A stretch of DNA of 64,000 nt from Blumeriella jaapii (lineage: Eukaryota > Ascomycota > Leotiomycetes > Helotiales > Drepanopezizaceae): NCBI GenBank assembly GCA_009599575.1, contig VWND01000004.1, forward strand, positions 62,001-126,000, given 5' to 3'. The translations under genes and the position numbers were made by a program. Within the stretch, counting starts at the first letter, position 1. Each line of letters starts with the position of its first letter. Positions 38,344 through 48,005 of this stretch are shown here, one piece after another. The notes under the pieces are model-generated. The model worked only from the letters and a program-made list of their open reading frames with translations. It searched no databases and had not been told where the DNA came from.

Positions 38344-38614
38344 TATAAAACGGTAATATCTTATATTAATAAAAAATAATAGTTTTAATTATAATCGAAG
38401 CATAAACCCTTCCGAAACCCTCTGCCACTAACTACTTTTAACAAATATAAAAGCAAAGCGCCCTTTTAAATAATACTATAAGCACGCAGTCCAATTCATA
38501 CTTTTTTTTTTTTTTTTTTTTTTTCCTTTTTTCAGTCTTTTCTAGAAATTCCCTAAACTATTTTATCCACCGACATATGGCCGTATCAATCTGGTTTTCC
38601 TACCTACTTTTATA
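38344..38614 (+). repeat. Element E 3' LTR
   Basis: 271 bp, TATAAAAC...TTTTATA, the RIP-mutated partner of 19172-19437. Followed by TTAT and the continuation of B1. Confidence 0.9.
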
Positions 38615-40800
38615 TTATTAATTATAAAATCTTAGAATATTTTATAATTTTTAAATTTTTAAACGTTCGACAAATACGCTAAGCCGAGCTTTTCGCCGAT
38701 TACAACTTTTTTATTACGTATAAACTAAATAAACATAATTTTTTAGCTGACGTATTAACACGTCGTACGACCGAATTCGATCGTTAAAACTTTTTTAAAC
38801 GCATTTAACGCTTGCAAACTTTTTTTCGAGCCGATCAGATTAATTACCGCTTTTTGATTAAAAAACTTCGATTTTTTACGGCTTTCGAAACAGCTGTTTT
38901 TATCGTTGAAATAATTGATTTTCTTTTCGCATTTCGTATCGTTGATCAGCTTTTTTATACTAATCGCATAATTAGCAGTTTGATAATTTTCCGAAAAGAA
39001 GCTGTACGAAACGCTACGAAAAAAAACGATAATAATATTTCGTATATATTTAAACGCGATTTGCTATTATATTACGATCGTTTAATAATATCAAACGTCG
39101 ATTATTTTCGTTTGGCTTTTATACGAGAAATATACGATTAGATTTTTATCGTTTATTTTAACGTTCGCAAAACTACGTAATTGCTTTCGGATTAATATTA
39201 TTAGCGAGGTATAACAGCTTTTGTAAAATAATACTATCGTAATTGCTACGTTTATCGAAAGAGTTTTATTTTAAAAAATAAGCGCTCCGGCTTTTTTTAG
39301 CTTTTTTTTGTTTTTGACCATTTTTGAAAATATGTTATAATAAACTTTTGCAATTTTAATAAAAACAAATACGGTTACGATAACGTATTTGTAATAATAA
39401 ATCGCTTTTCTAAGCAAGCTATTTCGATTTTTTGTTATAAAAATATCGACGCTCGAAGCTTTGCTAAATTGTATATATTCCACGTATATAAATATTTTGG
39501 CCTTTTAAAAAGTATTATTAGCGATCGTGGCTTTTAATATTAGTTTATTTTTTGGTTTGAATTAAATAAAATATTCGATACGTAATTAAAGCTTTCGACA
39601 GCCGTTTATTTTAAAACCGATGGTTAGACCGAAATTTATAATTAATATTTGCAAAAACGCTTTCGATTTTTCGTAAATTTTTATTAAAACGATTGGAGCG
39701 AATTTCTTTTAATAATAAATTTCGCTTAAATAATTTTTTTTTACGAAAGTCTAGGTGGCCTTTTACTTTTTGAAATTGTATACGGTTACATTTTTTATAC
39801 TAATTGGAACTGAAAGCTCGATACTTTTTTTTTTTTAACTTTTTATATAAATTAAACGTAAACGAAGCTCGTGCGTACGTTCGCCGTTATTACGACGCTT
39901 GGAATTTCGCTAAATCGCATTTTTAATAAGCTTACGACAAAATAAAAAAAAGTGCGAATAAATTTCGCCGCGCGATCGATTTTAACGTTGACGATTACGT
40001 ATAATTCGATATGCGTTTATTTTCGATTTTCCGGCTTTTTCGCAAATTCGATAATTTTACAAACGGCTTTTTTAAAATTATAGCTAAAATTTTCGATAAC
40101 GCTTTTAAGCTAGACTTTTTTAGTATTATAAACGTATATTTAGTTTTTTACGCTAATCGATTGCGTAAAGCAGTTAACGACGCGCTTTTAAATTAGGTTA
40201 ATTTAGCTTTTACATTTATTAATATAATTAATAAGCTTAAATACTAAATCGAAAAATTAATCGCTTATCGAATACAGCGAAAAACCTTTTAGTATAAAGC
40301 TTTTTGGATAGGCTTAAACGAAGATTTTACGTGGTATTTCGCGTTTGATTTTATATACGCTTTTTTAAAAGTGCGCGACTTTTTTTGGCGTATAAAAAGC
40401 TTTTCGGTTTTTTTGTAAAACTTGTAAATTGGCTAAAGGCGTATTCCGAAGGTTTAAATTCGTACGATTATTTGGATAGCGACGTATTAATAAATAAAAG
40501 CTCGAAGGCGCGTTTTTTTCGGACGGAAAAATAATATAACGATTTATTTTTTTGCTTTTCGTATTATTTTAGCAATTACGTATAGTTGCAAGCTTTTTGG
40601 TTTTTTAATGGGTTTTTCTATCAATTATGGAAATTATTTATATATATAAGGCTTTTTTTTTTTAGCAATTTCTGCTTTTTGCAGTTGTTGATTTTAAATG
40701 AATATTTTTGTTACAAAACCAAAGGCTCGTTTTTTATATTATATGAATTCGGCGATCAGTTGACTGATCTTCCAGCCCTCCGACTGATTAGATCGTTATA
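38615..40800 (+). mobile_element. Element B1, 3' part (integrase and 3' LTR)
   Basis: Continues the B sequence interrupted at 19171. Contains the end of RNase H, the integrase zinc region (frame at 38812-39141, with LLLYYDRLIISNVDYFRLAF), a decayed core and the 3' LTR. It matches 30945-33123 of the complete copy throughout, differing mainly by transitions. Confidence 0.88.
40535..40800 (+). repeat. Element B1 3' LTR
   Basis: 266 bp, TATAACGA...TCGTTATA, matching the other B LTRs. Strongly C-to-T mutated. Confidence 0.9.
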
Positions 40801-40991
40801 ATACGAGGGGCAAAAGAATATATCGTTTTATTCCGATCCTTTTGTAAAACTTGTAAATTAAGTAAAAGCGTATTCCGAAAATTTAAATTCGTACGATTAT
40901 TTAAATAGCGACGTATTAATAAATAAAAGCTCGAAAACGCGCTTTTTTCGAACGGAAAAATAATATAACGATTTGTTTTTTTGCTACCTTT
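40801..40991 (+). mobile_element. Element B3, end of interior plus LTR start, cut by A2
   Basis: The first 30 bases resemble the start of a B LTR in reverse orientation. From about 40830 the sequence repeats the 3' end of the B interior, and an LTR starts at 40964 (TATAACGA). It is split by A2 and resumes at 47447. This suggests a second B copy joined to B1 by recombination or a small rearrangement. Confidence 0.7.
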
Positions 40992-41299
40992 TGTTACGAT
41001 CCTGGCCTGGCTAGTGGTAGTTGCCAGTGGTATGGCTGCCAGTGGTATGGTTGCCAGTGGTATGGTTGCCAGTGGTATGGATGCTGGTGGTGAATGCTGG
41101 TGGTGTTGGATTAAGATTTGGGCACGGATCACCTCGGCCACTAGGCCTCGCGCTAAGTCACGTGACTTATAAGCGCAACCCATTGTACATAAAGTTCGCG
41201 ATTCCGAGCATTTTAGCTCGGTGTTTTTTTTTTAATTTATATGCGTACCTTTTGGTCCATATTACTATTCTTCTGATTATTCTTAAATTAATTATAATA
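40992..41299 (+). repeat. Element A2 5' LTR
   Basis: 308 bp, TGTTACGATCC...AATTATAATA (unmutated AGCTGTGACA). It contains four 15-bp minisatellite units and a TATA/GTTCGC/GAGC promoter-like block. Confidence 0.92.
41023..41082 (+). repeat. 15-bp minisatellite inside A LTR (four units)
   Basis: Four head-to-tail copies of GCCAGTGGTATGGTT with one or two variants. A1 has four units (9051-9110) and the A2 3' LTR only two (47200-47229). Open frames of the type ASGMVASGM across this repeat are artefacts. Confidence 0.93.
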
Positions 41300-41495
41300 T
41301 AAAAAAAGATCAAACAACTTTCGCTAGGAAATTTTGTATCTACGATTAAAAATTCGATCTGCTTTTGCAATTCGAATTTTTTTCAGGCCGCCCGTACCGA
41401 CGTTTATTTATCGGTGCTTTAATCAGAACTTTTTTCTATTAATTTTGTTTTCAAAAAAAGCTAAAGTCTTTTTTCCTTATTAATTCGATCTGCCT

Positions 41496-42897
41496 TTGCA
41501 ATTCGAATTATTCCTTTTTAATATTACAATATCCTATGCTTTTTTTATAAATCGACGTGGCATCCGAAAACAAACGCAATCCGTACGATTCGGCTTCGAA
41601 TCAGCATTTCCACTTTCTGCTTTTGCTTTTGCCGCTTTCGAATTTTTATTCGTTTCAGGCTTTTTCGACGATTTTAACAGCGAGTTTTTATTCCACGACT
41701 TTTTTATTAAATTATAATTATTTGTTAAATCTTTTCGTTTTATTATCGAATTTAAAATCGAATTATACGACGCTGACATTTTAATATTTTCAAACCGACG
41801 AATACTTTTACAACTGCTTAATATATCTGCTAACGCTAAAAAATTTATTACGGCCCAACAGCTTTAAATCGTTCAAATAATCGCTTAAGCTATTGCCGCC
41901 GCTCGCTTTTTAGCTTTTTCCGCTAATATCGCCCGCGACGCCTTTTTTCTATTCCAAGCTTCGCGCGCTTTTACGGCGGACTTTTAACTAATTCCCGAGT
42001 ATTACTTTTTCGTTTTCGATTTAGCTATTTTTCGAATCGAATTATTTAAAGTTAAATACTTTCGCTACGCTTTCAGCGACTATTAAAAAAAAATTAAATA
42101 TAACGTATAAAAAATGAATATAAAACTGTTTATTAAGAAATACTTAAGAAATTTTATATAAAATATAAATTAAGCTAAAGCATATTTTAAATATATTATT
42201 AAAAAAGCAAAGATTATTATTTTAAAACATTTAAACTCCGAGTTTTATAATCAAGCCTAATCGGTCCGAAACGTTTTTCGCATTTTTGATTAGCGCTTTT
42301 TTAATTATAACCGCGTTTAATCTGCTAAATTGCAATATAATAAGCTTTATATAAACAACGGTCAGATTTATAATAACTTTCGTTTTTTATTTATTCGTTA
42401 CGCAATTACTAGCAAAATTATTAAAAACCGTTGGTTTAAAAATATATACGAAAAAATTACTTTTATTTTTAAATACGATTTTCGAATAGAAAAATATAAA
42501 ATAAATAATAATTATATTATTTTAAACGAGTTTTTAGCTATTACGAATAAAAAGTTACGTAATATCCGAATTAAAAAAATAGCTTTTGCCCGTCGCATAA
42601 ATTATTTTTCCTTTGTTATAACTTTTGCTAATCAGGATTCTAAGCGTATTCCCGGTATTTTTAAAATTTTATAACGTTTTACCTTTCTAGCCTTTTTTAT
42701 TCGCACCGCTTTTCTTTTTCCTAGCAAAGATTTTTACGAACGTATAACTGCTATTTCTGCCACCTTCGGTTTTTCCCGCTTAGCTGCGCGTTTTTTTAGC
42801 GCTTATTATAACTGCGGCAAGCCCGGCCATTTCGCAAACGTTTGCTTCGACGCCAAGCTTAATCGCAAAATCGCCGAAATAATTATCGACGAAAAAT
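41496..42897 (+). pseudogene. Element A2 gag with zinc knuckle
   Basis: The frame containing FFINRRGIRKQTQSVRFGF continues through NISANAKKFITAQQL, an alanine-rich segment (AIAAARFLAFSANIARDAF), and LQYNKLYINNGQIYNNFR to the zinc knuckle YYNCGKPGHFANVC near 42.81 kb (first Cys changed to Tyr), ending at TAA at 42896. Stops are few and RIP-type, so the gag is readable over about 470 codons. It is the same gag as in A1, where it lies on the minus strand. Confidence 0.82.
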
Positions 42898-42999
42898 AAA
42901 ACGATTTATTAAAAAACTTTTAAACCGTGGTAAAAACTTTTATTATAGCAAAAAATTCGATTTGTAAAAAAATTTAAAATTTAACCAGCGCTTTTTAAT

Positions 43000-45900
43000 A
43001 AAAAAACGACAGTTTTTAATTTTTATAAAATTAGCACGCAATAAATTATATATTAAAATATTTGCATATATCGATAGCGAAGCTAATATTTTCGATGCGA
43101 TTAAAACTTTTTTAGCGTATTAATTTTCTTAACGTTTCGAAATAAATTTTATTCGGCTATATAAACTTATTATATTTATCGGCTATAATAACGAGCCGGA
43201 AAAGCTTATTTTTTCTGCTATTTTTTTTTTTTTTACAATTAACCGACGTCGTATAAATTTTTCTTTTTTAATTATAAACCTAAGCTTTACCGACGTTTTT
43301 ATTAATCGCAAATTTTTATAGCATTACGATTTAAAACAAACGTATAGCCAAAAAAAAAACAAAATAAAATAGCCATTCGATATGTCCGTTATTTTTTATT
43401 TTAACGAGCAGTTGTTCGTCGATTTTAATTAAAAAAAAAAGCTTAAAATATTTAATCGTATATATTAAAAAAATGCAAACAAACGAAACAGCGTAATAAA
43501 AGCTTTATATACTTTTGCCAATATTTTTACAACGATTAAAAAAGCTTATTTAAGCTTTAGAGCTGGTAGACCTTCTACGTTTATGCGAAATTTTAAAAGC
43601 AATTTGTATAAAATAAAAAAGTTTTTTATTAGCAGCTTTAAAACCGACCAAGCCGGTCTTTTCAACCGGGCCAATTGCTATTTTTTTTATTTTCAATTGC
43701 AATATTAATTATATTTCCGCTTTTGCATTTAGCGCTTTGCAAATACGTTATAAAAAGCGAATACGAGCCGCGAAAAAAAAAAAAAATTACTATTATTTAG
43801 CGATTGCACGTTTGTTACTTTTGTATATAATATAAACAAAAAATATTTCCGCCGCGCGAAAATCGCCGAATTTAAAAAAATTATACAATTCGCGGTAATA
43901 AAAAGTATTTCCGTTTCCGACGCTTTGCAAGCCAAATATAACGATAACGTGGTTTTTATAAAAAAGCTTTTTTTAATTTAATATTCGAAATTCGAAAAAC
44001 TGTTTTATAAGCAAAAAAGCGATAAGCTCGCTTTCCGCCGCTCCGATGTAAATTATAAAATATATTTTACTACGAAAAATACGCTTTTTATAAAACTATT
44101 TAAACGCTTTACGAATAAACAACTTACAAAAAATTAAAAATTATATTTTCGATAATTTACACAAAAGCTTTATTAAGCTTTTTAATGTTTTTTTCGCCGC
44201 TCCGATTTTATTTACTAAAAAGTCAGACGGCTTTATGCGCTTATATATCGATTATCGCAAGCTTAACGATTTTACGAAAAAGAATTTTTACTTTTTGTTT
44301 TTAATCGACGAAATGCTAGCGCGAATTATTAAAACTAAAATATTTACGAAAATTAATATTTAATAAGCATTTAATCGAATTCGAATATCCGAAAAATCTA
44401 AAAAACTGATTAATTTCCGCATCCGATACGGCATATACAAATATAAAATTTTTTCGTTCGGCTTTATTAATAAGTCCGTTATATTTCAACGTTTTATTAA
44501 TAATATTTTTATAAAGCATTTAAATAATTTTTGCTCGGCGTATTTTAACGATATTTTTATTTATTTCGCAAATAATTTAAAATATAAAATTTACGTTAAA
44601 AAGATTTTATCGATTTTAAAAAAATACGGCTTAAAAGCTAATATTAAAAAATGCGAATTTAATATTACGAAAACCAAATTTTTAAATTTCGTTATTAGCA
44701 TTCAAAGCATTAAAATAAATCCGGAAAAAATCGCTATTATTAAAAATTAGCAATATACAACGAATATACAAGGCGTATAAAGCTTTTTAGGCTTTTGCAA
44801 TTTTTACAAACGCTTTATAGCCGGCTACAGCCGTATTTGCCGCCCTTTTATTGCTTTCATAAGCAAAAACGTTTTTTTCGTATTCGAAAAAAAGCAGAAA
44901 AACGTATAGAAAGCATTGCGTAAAGCTTTGTTAAATGCTTTTATTTTATGCTATTACGACTTTTATAAGCAAACGCGCCTGAAAACCGACTTTTTTAATA
45001 AAATAATAATTGGCGTATTATTATAATTGCAAAAAAATAATTTTTATTATCCGATCGGTTTTTTTTCCAAAATTATAATCGACGCCAAGCTTAATTATCC
45101 GATTTACGACAAAAAGTTTTTCGCTATTTTTCGCTTTTTCAAAAATTACAAGCCGAAGCTGTTAAAAACCTAAAAAAACGTATATATATATATTAATCAC
45201 CGCGCTTTAAAATATTTTATAATAATTAAAAACTTTTCGGCCCGATAAGCCCGATAGGCCGAGTTTTTCGCCGATTTTTATTTTACAATTATATATCGAT
45301 CGAAAATTATTAATACGCTCGCTAATACTTTTTTTCGCAAAAACTAAAATATTTCTTTATTAAAAGCGCGATAACGAGCAGCTCGAAAGCAGCAAATGCT
45401 TTTAAACGATAAATTAAATTTTTAAATTTTAAAAGAAATAGCTGCTAAAAGCATAATTACGCTAACGCTTGTAAAAATACCGTTCGATAAACGCGATAAC
45501 GATAGCATTTTTTTCGAAAAAAACAGCGAAAATAAAAAAAATAAAATGCTTATAAAAAAATTCGCAAACCTAACTTTCGTAATCGCATACGATATGTATA
45601 ATTATATAATTATAAACGATTTGCTGCAAATTAATAAAAACTTTTTTTTTTTTCGAAGCGCAACGAACGCAAGCTCGCAATTATAGCTTTAATTATTAAT
45701 TGCGATAAAACAAATTGTTTTTCCAAAGCAGATTAATAATACTTTTAAAACTTTCCGAATTGCGAATCTTTTTGATTCGATATATTTACGAACAGCTTTG
45801 CGTAATATACGCTAAAATAAAAAAAATAAAGTTTTTAATCGGTCGCAAATATTATTAAAAAACTATAAAAACAAATATACAGCAATACGTTTCGAATTGT

Positions 45901-47183
45901 CGTTGCATACGAATAAAAGCTAAGCGCGATAAGATTCCGGATTTTCTAAAGCTTTTGCTTATATCTAACAGATTTTATTAACATTTAACGATAAATTTCA
46001 CGAAGCTTTTATTAAACGAAAATAATTACGACTTCGCTTTCGTAATAATAAATCGCTTATTTAAAAAACTTTTATTAATTTTTTACTATAAAACTATTAT
46101 AGCGAAAAAGCTGGCAGCTTTGTTTTTGGTTTATTAAATACGCTATTTCGGCATGCCGGATTCAATTGTTTCGGACCGAAAAACTTAATTTGTTTCGGTT
46201 TTTTAACAAAAACTCTGCCGCATATTAAAAACCAAAATTAAATTAATTATTACGTATAATTTTAATATCGATAAGCAGACCGAAATAATAAACTAATATA
46301 TTAAGCAACGCTTTCGCCTTTTTTGCTTTTATTATTAAAATAATTAAAAACGCTTTTTATTTTTAATAAATATTATATAACTGATTTTGCCGCACGAGTT
46401 TTTCGGCAACGTTTTTCCTTTCCAAGTTTAAATAAATACAAAACTCGTATATCCTGGGATATAAACAATTTTCGTTTTTTTCGCTCGGCTACCGAAAAGC
46501 TTAACCGCGACGAGGTTTTGCATTTGGCTTTCCGAGCTAAAAAGATTGTAAAATACGCGCAATCGTTTATTGCGTAATAACAAGCCAAAATAAAACGCTT
46601 CGCTAATTTATACAAACGGCCAATAAATTAAAATATAAGCGACGAAGTATTAATAAATACTAAAAATTAAAAGCTCGACCGACTTTTCCGAAAGCTTTTA
46701 GATAAATAATACGGCCTAATTAAAATCGTCGAAAAAATAAAAGAAAATTGAAAGCTTGATTTTTCCGCAAATTAATTAATTTATTTAATTTTTTATTTAT
46801 ATTCGCTCCGAAAGCATATCAGCAACTTTTTACCTGGCCAACGCCGCCCCGAACCAGCTTTTATTTAATTACTTTCCGAATAAACGAAATGGAAAATCGA
46901 AAAAATAATAAATTCGAGGTTGCATAAAAAAGTATTGCAATACCAAATCAATTGGAAAAGCGCTAATAAAAATTTCGAATAATATTTTTGTTTTGACGCT
47001 ATAACGGCCTTTTATATTTTTTAAGCATTCCACCGATTATACTTTACCGTCAAAAACCTTTTACGAACGCTTTCCGCATGATTGTAAGCTTACAACGAAA
47101 GCAAGAAAGATTATACTGAATTAAAGAACGATAAATTCATAATTGCAACTGCGAGGACGCAGTTCTTCGGAAGGGGGGGGTAG
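43000..47183 (+). pseudogene. Element A2 pol with chromodomain-like C-terminus
   Basis: Protease: AYIDSEANIFDAI near 43.07 kb (D-S-G-A with G changed to E). RT: KKSDGFMRLYIDYRKLNDF near 44.23 kb, box AYFNDIFIYF near 44.54 kb (first D changed to N). RNase H: LKTDFFNKIIIGVLL near 44.98 kb, then NHRALKYFIIIKNFSAR near 45.2 kb. Integrase: VSDRKTQFVSVF near 46.17 kb and DKQTEIIN near 46.27 kb. Chromodomain-like segment WKIEKIINSRLHKK and YQINWKSANKNFE near 46.89-46.98 kb, ending FHRLY. The last codons encode TQFFGRGG and overlap the polypurine tract. Confidence 0.88.
47173..47180 (+). other. Element A2 polypurine tract
   Basis: Eight G residues after an AA, then TAG and the 3' LTR. The TAG is also the pol stop codon. 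Element F has the same G8-TAG layout on its own strand. Confidence 0.8.
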
Positions 47184-47446
47184 TGTTACGATTCTGGTTG
47201 CCAGTGGTATAGTTGCCAATAATATGGATGCTGGTGGTAAATGCTGGTGGTGTTGGATTAAGGTTTGGGCACGGACCACTTCGGCCACTAGGCCTCGCGC
47301 TAAGTCACGTGACCCATAAGCGCAACCCACTGTATATAAAGTTCGCGACCCCGAGCATTTTAGCTCGGTGTTTTTCTTTCAATTTACATGCGTACCTTTT
47401 GGTCCATATCACCACCCTTCTGATCACCCTCAAGCTAGCTGTGACA
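47184..47446 (+). repeat. Element A2 3' LTR
   Basis: 263 bp, TGTTACGA...AGCTGTGACA. Less mutated than the 5' LTR and with two instead of four minisatellite units. Confidence 0.92.
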
Positions 47447-47692
47447 CCTTTCGTATTATCTTAGCAATTACGTATAACTGCAAGCTTTCTGGTCTTTTGA
47501 TAAATCTTCTATCAATTATAAAAACTTTTTATATATATAAAACTTTTTCCTTTTAGCAATTTTTACTTTTTGCAATCATTAATTTTAAATAAATCTTTTT
47601 GTTACAAAACCAAAGGCTCGTTTTTTTATATCATATAAATACGGCGACCAGTTGACTGATCTTTCAGCCCTCCGACTGATTAAATCGTCACA
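47447..47692 (+). repeat. Element B3 LTR, remainder after A2
   Basis: Starts with the CCTTT duplication and continues the B LTR (GCAATTACGTATAACTGCAAG onward in the family alignment) to its end TCGTCACA. With 40964-40991 it makes one full LTR. Confidence 0.88.
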
Positions 47693-48005
47693 AAAAGCAG
47701 CCTAGTTAGGGCTGCATTCCGCTAGACGTTAATCAATACTATTATTATTACTACTACTGCTCAGCCTCCCGACTGGTTAGATCGTTACACAAGGTCTGTC
47801 AAGATTGGTCATCAACCTTGGTGACCACCAAAATTCTTTGGCTTATAATATTAGTTTGGTCAATTAATTATAACGAAAGCGTGTTGTTTGCAGAGGGATT
47901 GTTTTATCCAAGCTATATGCTAAATGGTCGCATTCATCCTTGTTTTTTTTAGATTCTCGGCAAGAGTAGTATATACATCGAATTGAATTTATCCGTCTTA
48001 GTCAA
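47693..48005. other. Transition zone with B-LTR relic
   Basis: A short inverted repeat (GCAGCC/GGGCTGC) at about 47697-47723 is followed by TTATTATTACTACTACTG. A fragment at 47759-47789 matches the last 30 bases of B LTRs (CCCGACTGGTTAGATCGTTACA region). Beyond it RIP bias disappears and the 3' flank of the glycoside hydrolase gene begins. No gene seen. Confidence 0.65.

Larger units (their letters stand above)
19172..38614 (+). mobile_element. Element E: large Gypsy-type element, inserted in B1 and itself hosting F and B
   Basis: Direct LTRs at both ends are flanked by TTAT (4 bp), and removing the element restores a continuous B sequence. After subtracting F and the complete B copy, E is about 11.3 kb, long for a fungal Gypsy element. 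Order: gag, zinc knuckle, protease, RT (split by F), RNase H, integrase (split by B), then a further frame of about 1.1 thousand codons before the 3' LTR. The pol belongs to a fungal Gypsy lineage whose RNase H has the GYDATKREYR-type motif. Heavily RIPed and inactive. Confidence 0.88.
40992..47446 (+). mobile_element. Element A2: complete Ty3/Gypsy chromovirus inserted in a B LTR
   Basis: LTRs of 308 and 263 bp with the exact duplication CCTTT (40987-40991 and 47447-47451). The interior on the plus strand holds gag with zinc knuckle, protease, RT, RNase H, integrase and a chromodomain-like C-terminus, and ends at a run of eight G and TAG that touch the 3' LTR. A chromodomain after integrase defines chromoviruses, which can target heterochromatin. 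RIP stops throughout; dead copy. Confidence 0.94.
1..47789. other. AT-rich, RIP-degraded retrotransposon island
   Basis: The block consists almost entirely of LTR-retrotransposon sequence. Homologous copies inside it differ mainly by C-to-T or G-to-A changes. CpA and TpG are scarce, TpA is abundant, and CpG (TCG, ACG, GCG) stays frequent, which points to CpA-directed RIP rather than simple CpG deamination. Stop codons in the old reading frames are nearly all TAA, TAG or TGA derivable from CAA, CAG, CGA or TGG. Composition changes sharply near 47.7 kb. Element F (23628-25453) is the one segment inside that escaped. No host gene is recognisable here. Confidence 0.93.

Noticed and set aside
40788..41183. 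131-codon minus-strand frame
   Set aside because: It crosses the junction of B1 LTR, B3 fragment and A2 LTR, three unrelated pieces.
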